DNA of 64,000 nucleotides from Mikania micrantha (GCA_009363875.1 CM018695.1:61871433-61935432), one strand, 5' to 3'; shown: positions 1 to 12,203, numbered from the stretch's first letter. A program made the numbers and translations. Notes: generated by a model not told the origin, from the letters alone.

Positions 1-116
1 TTTATTAACCCATATTTATTACGTTAACCGAATAACTACATCTTATTACTTTGGGCCGATGTAGTTATTCAGTTAACGCAATAAAGGTGAGTTAATTTTT
101 TATCATCTTCCTATAC

Positions 117-135
117 ATACACACACACACACACA
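117..135. repeat. (AC)n microsatellite
   Basis: A run of AC dinucleotides abuts the left end of the inverted-repeat element at 136. A second AC/AT run lies at its right end (798-826). The element may therefore have inserted into an AC-rich target. Confidence 0.85.
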
Positions 136-797
136 TAGGGATCCTATATTGAATCTTATGAAAACCCAATATTAGAGAGAAAACTCTTAAATCGTATATG
201 AGCCATTAATTTAGAATATTGAAAATAAATATGTGGTCCAAGTTAAACTTAATAAAAAATTAGGTTTTGAATAAACAAATCATTTTTAATGTGGGTTAAT
301 GTTGTCCACATATTTATTTTCAAGATTTCAAATCAATGGTTCACATAGGGTTTAAATGTTTTCTCTTTAAGATTGAGTTTTCATCAGTGTTTTTAAGACC
401 GGACCGGCCGGTCGGGCCGGTTGAACCAGGAACCGTTGCCTCCGACGGTCCGACTGATATTTTCATTTAAACCCTTTGAGAATTAAACTTTAGTAAAACA
501 AGCCTTTAGTAGTAGAAAAACAGTTTTATACCCTTCTCATGCATCAATTGTAGATAACTTAATCTTAGAAAACTAATTAATTTTTATAAATAAAAAGGAA
601 CGTGTTTCATTTCTCTATATATTTGAAATGTTACACTGTTTTTTAATAATTTAAAATACTTATATTATTTATGACATCATCCGGTTCTTAAATCCGGTCC
701 GACCGATCCGACCGGTTTAACCAGTAACCAGTAACTTGTCCGGTTCTATGTCCGGTCCGGTTTTGAAAACACTGGTTTTCATATGATTCAATCCCTA
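136..797. mobile_element. Long-inverted-repeat (foldback or MULE-like) element, split by a MITE
   Basis: The left arm (about 136-243) and right arm (about 305-384 continued at 783-797) are imperfect inverted copies of one another, starting TAGGGAT at each outer edge. The spacer is about 60 bp. The right arm is interrupted by the MITE at 385-774. No coding sequence is seen. Arms of about 100 bp fit a MULE-type or foldback non-autonomous element. The target duplication cannot be read because both flanks are AC repeats. Confidence 0.6.
385..774. mobile_element. hAT-type MITE, 390 bp, with 8-bp target duplication
   Basis: The element begins CAGTGTTTTTAAGACCGGAC and ends as the inverted form of CAGTGTTTTCAAAACCGGAC. 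It is flanked on both sides by the identical octamer GTTTTCAT (377-384 and 775-782). CAGTG ends plus an 8-bp duplication are typical of the hAT superfamily. Subterminal CCGGT-rich repeats are present and there is no ORF. It is related in style to the element at 27331-27832. Confidence 0.85.
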
Positions 798-830
798 CAC
801 ACACACATATATACACACACACACTATAGT

Positions 831-1406
831 AAAGTAATTTGGAATCTTGGTTTTGTTGTAGGCTAATTTAAGTTTAAGTCATCTGATTTTTGACTAACAA
901 ACATTAAAGGTTGTTTGATCGTCTCTTAAAGATATCTCTTAATTGTTCATAGCCTTTGAATAATTAAACGGTAACCTTGAGTTTAAATGATTAAGAGTCT
1001 GTCTTTTTAACAATTCAGACTTAAATGTTATCTTTTAGTTATTAAGATGCTATCAAACCCGTGATTGAATTATCAAACGGGTTAACATAAAGATAGATCG
1101 AAATCACTACTCGTTATCATTCTAATCGAAAAAGCCCTAGAAATTTAAATCCTTTCATCTTTCTTGGTACCTTCACAAGAAATATTCAAAATCCCCAAAA
1201 CGAGTTAGTTGACCCACTTTTCCAACGACCTGTGGGCAGAACCCGTGTACGCGCGAAGTGTTTGATGGCCCAATCTTGCCAATTTCGCAATATTCTCTTT
1301 CAACGTTACCATCTTTGCAACTTGCGACTGTGAATCTGTCAATGCAATTGTGCTATTTCGTCTTGATTCCTCAATTCCTGAACAATTATTCCCCAAAAAT
1401 TACAGA
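831..1406 (+). promoter_or_regulatory. Upstream region and probable 5' UTR of the dolichol kinase gene
   Basis: No gene is visible here. The segment precedes the dolichol kinase start codon and should hold its promoter and leader. A GGCCCA/TGGGCC motif at 1267-1272 resembles the plant site II element seen in housekeeping promoters, but this is a single short match. No clear TATA box was identified. Confidence 0.35.
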
Positions 1407-4400
1407 ATGCCACCGGCCATGGCTTCATCGATCTTAAACGGCGAGAGAGCCGTAGTTTTGCTGTTCGTATCTAGCATTCTGTACTCTACGCATGTATCCA
1501 TTCTATCTGAAGCACTATCTTTCGCTCTTCTTGCTGTTTTCGCTCTATTCGTCGAGATCTCAGTCGAATCGTATGGCTCCACCGAACCCTTTAAGACCAG
1601 GTACTTAATTGATACCTTCAGTTCGTAATTGTATTGAATTGGGTCGTTGGGGTTTGCCAGTTGTAATGAATTTGATGGTGTTTGAGGTTAGTTAGGGTTT
1701 AGGTGTGGTGTATTTCAGCTGATCTTGCATGTTCTTGCCAATTGATAAACTCATGATCTCATGTGTGTTCCTATTTTTTAAGAATCCTTTTTTTTCCATC
1801 AAAGGATTCACTCATTCGGATGAAATTTTATGTTGAATGAGTTTTATTTGATAATTCAAGAATTGAATTGCTATTCACCTAACTATAATTTGTAAAATTG
1901 TTATGGGTTTGTCATATTAGGCCAGGTGCTTCATCAGGGATTCTTTTGGGGGCAGTTACTCTTCCTGGTCTTGCAGTTTCAAAGCTGATACAGTTATCAA
2001 GAGCTTTGTTGGTAAATGAAATAGGAACTAAAGGTACATAGGTCCTAAATCCACTCTTTTACTTGTTATAATCAATAACTACATGCACACTAATGCAACT
2101 TTATAGACAAAAAACAAAACACAAGATTCATATATTTGAAAAAATGCTTACATCCATAGGGTTTCTAGGCTTCAGTTATATGTTCTTGAACTGAAATTTA
2201 TTCATTTATTTGATTCTAGATTTTGTGCTTTAACATATTTCGTTAATGCAGATTTTGAATTTATACGATTGCAATATTGGGCTACTTCTACTAGTTGCCT
2301 ATGTGTGCTGGTTTTCCTGTGCTTCATTTTTCTCCATGAATTCAACAATACAAAGTCGGTTTCTTTTAATAGTAGTTGGAACACAAAGTTCAGTATCAGC
2401 TCCGTAGCTTTGTTTGCAGCATTGTGCTGCCTGTCTTTTGCTGTAAAGCCGTCTAATGGTGGGTTTGTTGTCTAAATTTAATCTCAAGATCTTTTTTTTT
2501 TTGTAAATTAGCATGCAACCGTAACAGTAGTTGTGGTTTTATACACCAATATAATTGTAGTGTAATGTATGGATTTACCCATCTTGCAGGACCTTACATG
2601 GCACTGACCTTGTTTTGGATTGTTTGTCATGGATTGGCTGCTGTGAAATTCATTCAGCATGTGCTCCACACTTTTCCAGCATGTGCTTCATTTGGTTAGT
2701 TCATGTTTCTTTTGTAACTCATGGTGATGTTTTTTTCCTTAAACTTTGTTATTTACACCATTGTTTCTGGTTTAGGGGAAGCACTTTTGGTTACAGCCGG
2801 ATTTGTGGTTTATTTTGGAGACATGTTTGCATTCACGATAGCAAAGGTTCAATTTGGCTGTTAGATCCACAGTATTCAGTTTTTTCAATTCAAAAATCTT
2901 TTGTGAACAAAATTATTTATATTATGTGCTTAACACCATATTGTCTGAACAGATTAGCAATCACCTTGTATCATACGGGTTGTATTCCATCACATATGGG
3001 GTGCAAAGAAGCAAGATAAGCATTATTATTCAGGTTTATATTTCATCATAAATGTTTTTTAAGTCTTTAACTAATTGGATATAAGACATCTTTTTGCATC
3101 TTTCATACGTTGGCTATATGTTTTTTTTTCCTTATATGCAGGGAATGCTCCTTGGCCTTCTTCTTTCTGGAATGTTGTTTAAATTCATATTTAAAAAATG
3201 GGAATTTTATATGAGCTCACAAAAGTCTGAAGCCAGAGGACATCATGAGCCTATACGATCTGTTATATTTTATGGGTCTCTATCATTTATTTTATTAGCA
3301 GTTGTTCCGTTGTGGATGCAGTTTGTCCAAGATTTCCCTGTTCATCCTTTTTTATGGTACTGCTAGTGCTCGGCTCTATACCTTAATTTCACTTTAAACT
3401 ACTATTATTTAATGTGTGGTTATTATATTAAGGTGACATGGAGCTATTTGGTTAATCTGCATACCTAATGAGAACTACTTTTTACTGTTAGGGTGTTAAA
3501 GTTTGTATTCTCGGAACCACATAAAAGGCTATCCTTATGTGTATACTGGGTGGGTGTCATATTTGTATCGGTTCTGCGGTTTTACAACATTTCCAAGAAC
3601 AGTAAGATTGAGCGAATTCTTCTTAGGAAATATTACCATCTGGTGGCAGTTTTAATGTTTGTGCCGGCACTTATCTTCCAGGTGAAATGGATTTCCAAGC
3701 TAGAATTAGTACCCCCTTTCTCTAGAGGTGACAAAATGGGTGGGTTGTGTAACAGGTGAAAATGGGTTGTTTTGTGATTTGGATCATACAAGTAGAGTGA
3801 GTGGACCCTGAACCTTTATTGTCCAGAATTTTTAAATTTGTTATAAACAATTGGTGTGTTAAAGATAACAAAAAAAAAACCATTTAAAGAATAATTTTAA
3901 TTTGAGTGATGATTTATGAGGTTTTGTGGAATAAAAAAACAGTTTGCAGCTATTTTCCTATCTTCCTCCTTTAAGCAGTTACCTTTATCATATAACTTGA
4001 ATTGTTCCACTTGAAAATGGATGACAGTGTCACCTCTACCCCCCCCCCTCCCCCCTTTGTTCAGTTGACTTGTCAGCTAATGCAATCAAACCCCTCTTTT
4101 ATCTGTTTTGTTTCCAGCCATCATTTCTGAACTTGGCTTTCGGTGCAGCTTTGGGGGTTTTCTTAGTGCTGGAAATTATTCGAGTAACTTCTTGAAACTT
4201 GCCTTTTGATGTTCTTTTTAGTTCATGTCATGATGGAAAATAAGCATAATATTTTTGATGTTTGTGTTAAGTTTCTTTTCTTTTCTTTTTCTTTTATTTT
4301 TTTTGCCAAGATAACAAATTGTTTTAGGCAGGTATGGAGAATTTGGCCTCTGGGGTCAATTGTACATCAGTTTATGAGCGCCTTCACCGATCATCGCGAC

Positions 4401-5617
4401 TCTGATCTTCTTATAGTCAGGTATATATATAAATTCCATTAGATCATAAAACATACATTTTAGTAACAAGAGTTTTAATAGAGGATGTTTATCTCTCTTC
4501 ATGCAGCCATTTTTCACTTCTTTTGGGATGTGCATTGCCTATCTGGATGTCTTCTGAATTCAATGATAGACCTTTAGCTCCTTTTGCTGGAATTTTGAGC
4601 CTGGGAATTGGAGATACCATGGTAGGAATATTATATATGTGTGCGCGCACTTTCATGCGCATGTTTGTGTGCTTGAATACGCGCGCTTGTGTGTGTGAGT
4701 TATTTATTTTATTGTTCTGAAGATTTTATACGCAAAGATACAAGAAGATCAATTATATGCCATTTTGACAAGGATGGTCTAAATGTTTTGTAGGCATCTA
4801 TGGTTGGATACAAGTATGGTGTTCTTCGGTGGAGTAAAACAGGCAGTGAGTGCAACTTATTTAAGCTTATAAATTTATTATTTCCATTAATCTTTAAAAA
4901 AATGTTTTTTTTTTCCAGAAAAAACCATTGAAGGCACCGCTGCTGGAATAACATCAGTCCTTGCTGCTTGCTCGGCACTGCTTCCACTTTTAGCCGCCAC
5001 AGGCCCCATGTTCACTCAGGTCTGTTATCTCTCTCTATATATACATGTATCAATCGGTACAGGAGTGGCAAAATGGATGGGTTAGGCCGGTTGGGCTCGT
5101 TTGTTAATTATTAATTATTTTATTTATATATACTATTTAATTATAAATTCAATAATTATTTTATTATTTTTATATATAAGAATAATTATTATGTAAATAT
5201 ATATTTAACATATTAACTAAAATTATATAAAATAGGCCTGTGTTAGGCTGGTGAGTTTAATTAATCTTGATAATGTGAAGCTCGGGCTCGGGCTCTGGCT
5301 CTGGCTCATTTACATGAGCCCCAATATAAGGTCGAAAAGATACTTGAGCTTGCTTAAGCTCGGCTCGACTTGATTTGAACTTTTAGCAAGCCAGTCTCGA
5401 GTAGCTCACAAGCTGCACGGATCCTTTACACCTCTGATCAAAAGTAAATTGGTTTCTATTTTGACATGTTTTCGGTCTGACATCTTATGTGATACTGGTG
5501 CAGCACTGGTTGTCTCTTTTGTTTGCGGTGACCGTGAGTGGTTTGCTGGAGGCGTACACTGCACAGCTTGATAATGCCTTCATACCCCTTGTTTTCTACA
5601 GCCTTTTATGCCTGTAA
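1407..5617 (+). CDS. DOLK: Dolichol kinase (EVAN/SEC59-type), 14 coding exons
   Basis: This gene should phosphorylate dolichol with CTP to give dolichyl phosphate, the lipid carrier for N-glycosylation and GPI anchors in the ER membrane. Coding exons with GT-AG introns and consistent phase are 1407-1600, 1921-2033, 2252-2458, 2590-2694, 2776-2846, 2953-3033, 3142-3356, 3492-3681, 4118-4183, 4332-4420, 4507-4621, 4794-4845, 4919-5019 and 5504-5617. They total 1713 nt (570 aa plus TAA). The protein is very hydrophobic and multi-pass. Family marks are RKYYHLVAVLMF (from residue 374), the CTP-binding stretch GDTMASMVGYKYG followed by KKTIEGTAAG (about 480-509), and the C-terminal EAYTAQLDNAFIPL. 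ATG 1407 is the first in frame; ATG 1419 is an alternative. No inactivating change is seen. Exon edges were called by eye and need transcript support. Confidence 0.93.
3723..4038. mobile_element. MITE-like insertion in dolichol kinase intron 8
   Basis: The 11-bp terminal repeat TAGAGGTGACA at 3723-3733 is perfectly inverted at 4028-4038. No target duplication is legible because the right flank is a C run. It lies wholly inside the intron between exons 8 and 9. Confidence 0.5.
5060..5436. mobile_element. Possible MITE in dolichol kinase intron 13
   Basis: A segment starting CAGGAGTGGCAAAATGG and ending TTTACACCTCTG has loosely inverted ends. It contains GGCTC-rich and AT-rich stretches unlike the surrounding intron. 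No target duplication was found, so the call is tentative. Confidence 0.35.
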
Positions 5618-6200
5618 ATACTAACAAGTGACAGCAATACAAAGAAAATAGTTGATCGCTTTGTAACCGTAGATTCCGGATGACAAATCTTTTAGTCGAT
5701 TCGTCTGATATATAACACAACCAAAATCTACTGAGGTGGCAAGATAGACAAGTCAAACGACTCTGGTAATGACTCGAAATAAACATTTGTTAAAATATCT
5801 TATTTTAGTTATGCGAGGATGGGTTCTTTTTAAACGCTTTTTGTCTATTATTATCAAAGGGTCTCTAGCCTATTGGTATCAAGATGTTCCGTAAGGTGTT
5901 TATTTGAATGATATCGAGGGTTTAAGTTTTATAGTGTATAAATAGTGAATACTTAAAAATAAAATTAAAGGGGGTGCAAAGAAAATGAAACGACAAACCG
6001 ATCCAACCGGGGACCGGCATTTAAACCGACTTGTCAAGAGCGAGTTAGGGTTGAACTGAACCACTAAAGCTTGAGCATGATTGATACTAGTATAACCCGA
6101 ATCAAAACTAGCATAACAAGTTAAAAACAAAGAGCGAACCAAACCAAACCAAATCAATTATTCTCTCAAAACTTGGTTTCTAAACCAAATTGGTTTGGAC
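5618..6200. other. Intergenic, downstream of dolichol kinase
   Basis: This holds the 3' UTR of dolichol kinase and then low-information sequence. From about 5965 it becomes rich in AACC-type repeats. That part may be an older MITE with ends near 5968 (GGGGGTGCAAAG) and 6425 (TTTGTACACCTC), into which the SINE at 6213 inserted. Confidence 0.3.
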
Positions 6201-6212
6201 TTTAATTGACTA

Positions 6213-6376
6213 GTCCTCGCAATGGTGGTCTAGAGGTAAAGGGGTGAGAATCCATAATGAAGGTCTAGGGTTCAAAGCCCGGCATCACCTATTTTTCCCT
6301 AGGTCACGCGATTTACCTCCCTCATGTTGGCCGTGGGACTGGTCGGTGAGGGACGCCTAATGGTGGCGTTCACCAT
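6213..6376 (+). mobile_element. tRNA-derived SINE with 12-bp target duplication
   Basis: The 164-bp insert is bounded by perfect copies of TTTAATTGACTA (6201-6212 and 6377-6388). It contains an A-box-like TGGTCTAGAGG near its start and a pol III B box, GGTTCAAAGCC, about 45 bp further on. This order is that of tRNA-related SINEs. The 3' half has no tRNA likeness and there is no ORF. Confidence 0.8.
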
Positions 6377-6388
6377 TTTAATTGACTA

Positions 6389-7995
6389 AACCAAACCAAA
6401 AAATAACTCAGTTTGTACACCTCTAGTGCTTTAATATAGATGTGGGCAAAAAAAGCTGGTTTTTAAACAAGACCCGACTCCTGACATGAAATAAGAAACA
6501 ATCCTCTTTAAACCAGTAGGCACAGATAATTTCAGTTTCTCAAAAAAATCATAACGGAAACAGAACCAAAATCATCGGAACCGGTGCTAACTCTACCCAG
6601 CCATATATCAAAACCAAACCAACCAAACAACGTTAAAAACCAGTCAAAACAAGAACCTAACCGGAACCACTTATATCTGTCTAATTTTTTACCTTGCTAA
6701 CTAAAAGTTGAACCAATTATGAAGAAAACCCTGTTTGAGCACGTGTACCTAAAGACACAATACAACTTGAATTCACCGACACAGGGGCCGGCCCTGGCCT
6801 TTTGTAATAAGCATTCGTGGTTGGACTTGAACCAATCCAAATCATTGTAAATCGATAGTACTGAGGTGACTTGACTTAGAAAAATCTGACACTAAGATCC
6901 TCGTTTAACTAGCATTCGTATCTCATGGCAGTACCATTAGACCTAAAATAACAACATAATTTCATACTTTTACCAGTAATATTCTTTTATTTCGTACTAC
7001 GGAGGAATTTATGTTTTTAAAACCAAGTGTTGATAAAATTATTTACATTTCATCGTATCTTTCCTTTATGATTTTTTTTCTAGAAGCATTAACTAAGATA
7101 TTGTTTGGCAACAATGTTTTTGACCTTCAACGGAAATGTATAACGTAAGTTCGAGGAAGGTCGACTGTCAGTGTGATCTGGAGTGAAGGATGTAGATCGA
7201 TGGGAAGCAGAAGTCGGTGGTCAAGTTCTAAAGTGAAGGTCTGTGTGAGGATGAAGAGTGAAGAAGACGGACGAGTAAAGTGCACACATGCACTTGAACT
7301 TATGTTTAGGGTTTAGTTAGGCTGATAATGTGAATTGAGTTGTATATATTTGATATTTTTAAAAAATTACAAAAATATTAACAGGTTTAAACACATGTCT
7401 ATAACATGTCAATAGATACTAATAGATGTTAAGACAATTTTTATCATGTCTCGATCTGTTAATGATACAAAACTTGTTAAGGTTAAACACACATTTGTTA
7501 ACTTTATAACGTGTTGTGTTCTATTACATGTTCGTGTTTGAAATTGTCAGTCTTATTATGACGCGAACCATGACACGATCACTCGAACTATGACCCACAC
7601 CATTAATTGCGTGTCATTCCTTAGTCTTTTCTTGCAAACTAAACACCATAAAGTATAAATTAATCTTACTACTCTAATAAACAAAAATCTATCTTTGCCA
7701 GTGTCAATACAAACATACTTATTTGCCACATGACAATCAATAAGACAACCACATTTAATATGTGTCATTAATTTAATTTTTTAAATTTAATTGATTAATC
7801 ATTCTCTAAATAAAAAATTATTCAAAATTTTAAATAAATCAATCTTTCTATGATTGATCTAAAATTTTAATTTAGTTCATTCAATAATTAGAATATTTAA
7901 TCTCAATTTTAATTTACATTGACATGTAAACGTGTGTATACATTTATTCATTCAAATTTAATAATTATTATTTCAATCAAATTTAATTTCAATAA
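6389..7995. other. Intergenic AT-rich DNA
   Basis: No gene, RNA or convincing repeat structure is seen. A possible MITE start (TAGATGTGGGCAAA) lies near 6437, with no partner end identified. Short ORFs here lack family features. Confidence 0.4.
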
Positions 7996-8898
7996 TGTTT
8001 CGGGTAAAAATTAACAAGTATAATTTTTAGCAAAACCGAATTAGGATTGTGGGGTATTGTGTTTAACAATCTAGAAAACAGTTTATAATCGAAATTCACT
8101 AAAAATATCCCTGAGGATCGCAAGGGATATTTCAGAATATAAAATGAAATGAACAGCTTGCACACGAGATTTATACGAGGAAAAGCCCTTAATCCCTTAT
8201 GATTGCCGGCATAAAAACCTCGGGAGGTGACAATTGTCACTCTGCCTTATTCTTATTAATACAAAATATAAGATTACAATACAAGAGCGCAATTGATCGA
8301 TCACTATGTGTTCAAGAACCCTGAATGCCGTGAATGTGAGCAAAAAACAATCAGAAGTAAGCTAAGTGAGTTGTGTTGCAGATCTTCAAACATGTATAAT
8401 TCTGTGAATGCGATTGTGAGCAGTGAAAGAGTGATCAGATGTGTGAAAGTGACGTCCTAAATCGATCAGATGCCTCAATTTATAGTAAAATACAATTGAC
8501 GATATTCCCGAATATTCCGGCGAGAATCTCGGAATCATGACCATGTCTTCAATTGTGGCAGCTACCACGTCTATCAAACGTGTGGAAGCGCTTCTTTCAA
8601 CTATACTCCGAATCTTTAGGTCAAATCTAGTCAATATGACCGTTGGTGACTTATTCTCCACTTGTAGCCGTTATTTAGCATGTTTACCACGTTTTCTTTG
8701 ACTTTATCCCGACTTTTAGGGTAAAACACGTCCACAATAAGTTACCTGCAAGACTAAGTCAAGCTATACAGAGAAAAGATCGATTAGCAACGTTAGCATT
8801 CATGATACTTGAGGATATTTCAGGATACTTAAGAATCCCATATTCCGGATTATCCTCGGCTATCTCGAATCTCAGACCATAAAAATTGACCCACAACA
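7996..8898 (-). repeat. E1 3' LTR
   Basis: The 903-bp LTR ends at ACCCACAACA on the plus strand. In the sense direction it is the 3' LTR. The adjacent 8899-8914 reads on the minus strand as AAAATTTTTGGGGCAAT, the likely polypurine tract. A 91-codon ORF inside it recurs in the other LTR and is not a gene. Confidence 0.92.
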
Positions 8899-10084
8899 AT
8901 TGCCCCAAAAATTTTGTAAGTTGTTTTTAATATATACAGCTTTAAAATTTTTCAGACTTAACATTTGTGAGGATTTTTCTTGATATTCCTTGAGATTTGG
9001 GATTTACAAGTATTCTTATCTCCATATTTTCTTCTTTAGAGTTATATGAAACTTCTAAAACTTTATTGTTTAGGTTATATTTTAAGCTAAAATTCATTAT
9101 GTAGAACAAATTGTTGAATATCTTGACGCAATAGCTCGGAATATTTAATGATGGTGTAAGGCCATAAACTAATATAATAATTTCAAGTATTATAAATAAG
9201 TCCAATTATTATCAACTTAAGTCTATTAACTAGTAACTTATGTCAAATATCTTCTAATATTTTTACACATTTGGATATCCCTAGATCAAGAGACTGTATA
9301 TGCCTTAAAATAGGCATGTAGTTTAGGAAAACATACCAAATATGCTAAACATTATTAAGGTGTTGGGTGGATGAATTATGAGTTTCATGACAAAGCCTAA
9401 CGTGTTATTTTTAATTGCTATTGGTAATATAACATCTAGTATTTCGGTTAATGTTATAGTGTTCATAGTTGTTTATTTTCATATATCCTTAAATACTCTG
9501 AAGTATTCTGAATTTAATAAATACTACTGTTCTGTTTGATTTGAATTATATGTAACTCTTTATACGTCAAACATTTAAGTTAAGAATAGTTCTTTATAAG
9601 TTTTACTAGATATACTTAGGAATAATTGAGAATAATTAAAGCAATAATGAGCTAATTGAATTATAGTCTTAATTATATGGTTTAATGTAGACAATTCAGG
9701 TTTATGCCTAAATGTATTAACATCGTGTCAATATTTGTTTAAATTTTCCTTAGTACGTGAAGTAATTGGTAATTTAATCTAACATGCCCCTACATTGAAA
9801 TGTTCGTATGACATATAACATATTCCTAAATAGAAATAAGTACAATGCATATTATCAGGCATGAGAATATATAGAAAATAATTATGAATAAAGAATAGTT
9901 AAGAAACAAATACCAATTTCCAGAGATAACAGATTTAGTTCAAAGTCTTCATTGTTCCTGCCAAAATATCAAAAAGATTTCATACCTGAATATCCCCAAG
10001 TATTTTTCGATATTCCTCGGTATCCTTGAAGGTTTAACCTGCATAAACAGAAAACACAAGAAAACTTGGGACAAGCCCAAGATA
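8899..10084 (-). other. E1 3' noncoding region
   Basis: AT-rich sequence lies between the E1 pol end and its 3' LTR. No coding signal is seen. Tat-lineage elements commonly have a long noncoding stretch here. Confidence 0.6.
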
Positions 10085-10251
10085 CCGGTGACAAGGCCGA
10101 TTAAACTGGCGACTATGGCCGGAATACTGGCGACTAAGGCCGGAATACTGGCGACAAGGCCGAAATACTGGCGACAAGGCCGAGAGATACTGGCGACTAA
10201 GGCCGGAATGCTGGCGACTAAGGCCGGAATGCTGGCGACAAGGCCGGAATA
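10085..10251. repeat. Tandem array, about 8 units of 20-22 bp, in E1 3' region
   Basis: Units begin at 10085 (divergent), 10106, 10127, 10148, 10168, 10190, 10211 and 10232. The core is CTGGCGACTAAGGCCGGAAT, with ACAAGG/ACTAAGG variants. There are no unique spacers, so it is not a CRISPR array. Confidence 0.9.
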
Positions 10252-10435
10252 CGGAGGATCCCTGGTGATAGTCTTTGAAAATGAAATTGTCAGCCACTCA
10301 TGCGTGTACTAGTCCCAAAATATCCAACTATACCGGGATATTTCGGAGGATCCTTAGTTATAGCCTTTGATAATGAAATTGTCAGCCACATGCGTGTACT
10401 GGTCCCATTATCTCAAACTATAACAGGATAAACGT
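10252..10435. repeat. 92-bp tandem duplication in E1 3' region
   Basis: Two diverged copies each start CGGAGGATCC, at 10252 and 10344, and share TGAAATTGTCAGCCAC and GCGTGTACT. The duplication directly follows the 21-bp array. Confidence 0.85.
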
Positions 10436-10496
10436 GCGCAACTGGCGAGGGCATGAGCCCTAAGTCTTCATGAGAGACAAAAGTCTCTTGAGTTAT

Positions 10497-10810
10497 GATT
10501 TCAGGTCAAAACTTTGCAGTTAGACATAAAGTCAGTGCGGGTCTTCATCAAGTTTCTGATTTCAGGTCAGAACTTGGGTAAACATAAAGTCTCATCTCTT
10601 CTCTTGCTATACCTACAAAACAATAAGATTTTTGCATTACTGCAGGGGTCTTCTACAGTTTTGATTTCAGGTCAAAACTTTGCAACTGGACATAAAGTCA
10701 GTGCGGGTCTTCATCAAGTTCTGATTTCAGGTCAGAACTTGGGTTAAGACATAAAATCTCATCTCTTCTCCTGCTATACCTACAAAACAGTAAGATTTCT
10801 GCATAGTTGG
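10497..10810. repeat. 166-bp tandem duplication in E1 3' region
   Basis: Copies start at 10497 and 10663 with GATTTCAGGTCAAAACTTTG. Each copy contains a second internal GATTTCAGGTCAGAACTTGG. Both are followed by CTATACCTACAAAACA. Confidence 0.85.
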
Positions 10811-10947
10811 GAATCAGGATTCCTGATGCCCCTCATATACTTGATTAGTAGCATGATAATTAGGAATATACAAGAATATATAGGCATATATAAGAATATA
10901 TCAGAATATATAATGTGATAACATTTTAGGATTTGATACAATAGGTT

Positions 10948-11853
10948 TCAAACAAAATATATTTTAAGATGAATGGCATTCCAAGATCTTAGAAGAGGTT
11001 CTCCTTCCATATTGGTTAACTTGTATGCCCTTTTTCCAGCTTCGGATTCTATCCTATAAGGTCCTTTCCATTTTGGAGCAAGTTTTCCATCAGCTGGATT
11101 GGTGGTATTTTGAAATGTCTTCCTTAAAACCAGATCTCCAACTTGAAATCTTCTTATCCTAATATTCTTGTTGTAGGATTTGGCTATCTTTTGTTGATAT
11201 GTTGCCATCCTTATTCTTGCAATATCCCTAAGTTCATCAATAGTATCTAGATTCCTCAGATAATATTTCCTTGTTGGGTTCTAGATTTTGCAAACTTGAT
11301 CTTGCAGTAGGGACGACCATTTCAGTTGGGAGAACAGCTTCAGAACCATATACTAGAGAGAATGGTGTTTGACCAGTTGCATTCTTTGTGGTTTTTCTAT
11401 CAGCCCATAGAACAAATGAAAGTTCTTCAGCCCACTTTCCTTTCTTGGATCCCAACTTTTTCTTAAGGTTGTTGATTATAATCTTGTTGCTTGATTCTGC
11501 TTGACCATTAGCTTGAGGATGAACAGGTGTAGAGGTGATCATCTTTATGCCCCAGCTTTCACAAAAGTTTGTAGTCCTTTTGCCTATGAACTGAGACCCA
11601 TTGTCACAAGTGATTTCTGCGGGTATCCCAAATCTATTCAGGATATTTTTCTTTATGAATGAGATTACTTCTTTTTCTCTAACTTGCACAACGGCTTCAG
11701 CCTCAATCCACTTTGAGAAGTAATCTGACATAGCGAGCATAAACACCTTTCCTCCTGGTGCTTAGGTAGCTTTCTTACTATCCATTCCCCATTTCATGAA
11801 TGGTCATGATGAGATTATTGGATGTAGAGGTTCGGCTGGTTGATGAAGTATAT
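10948..11853 (-). pseudogene. E1 integrase, catalytic core and C-terminus
   Basis: The minus strand encodes FSKWIEAEAVVQ, CDNGSQFIGK and HPQANGQAESSNK, which hold the second Asp and the Glu of the DD(35)E integrase core. A C-terminal part (VGDLVLRK, GKLAPKWKGPYRI) follows at 10948-11208. A frameshift separates the two around 11209-11240. The stretch 11747-11853, just before E4, continues the reading frame (HQPAEPLHPI, FMKWGMD) but has two stops. The zinc-binding HHCC domain expected upstream is missing at the E4 junction. It is a non-functional fragment of E1 pol. Confidence 0.85.
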
Positions 11854-12203
11854 TGTCACACCCCGGGCCGGCGGGAACGGATCGGGTTTTCCCGTCGGGC
11901 GGAAGGTTCCCGGGGCGCGATATCTTTGAGTGATAATCAAATGATCAGATTGTTTACATAGCACATGAGATATAAATGAGAAATGCTAATCATGACATGA
12001 AATAGAATTACAAAGTTAAATTACAATGTACATCATAATTTAACTAAGTAAATCTAATCAAAAAGAATCAATGAGTTTATATCTTGAACTGTACAAGATA
12101 TACAAAAGTGATTCACTGTTTTGTCATATCAAAAGTATGCAATCAAAAGTAAGCTAGGTCTTCTATAAGTCCACTAGCTTATCACTTGCACATATGTATC
12201 TAC

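Noticed and set aside
2615..3019. 134-codon open frame on the plus strand
   Set aside because: It reads across dolichol kinase introns in the wrong frame; the spliced exons explain the region.
6213..6376. Possible tRNA gene (A and B boxes)
   Set aside because: No cloverleaf can be drawn; target duplication and length indicate a SINE.
8386..8661. 91-codon minus-strand ORF, also at 25822-26097
   Set aside because: It is present in both E1 LTRs and has no family features; it is an LTR by-product.
10085..10251. Possible CRISPR array
   Set aside because: Units are contiguous with no unique spacers, the host is a plant, and the array lies in a retrotransposon 3' region.
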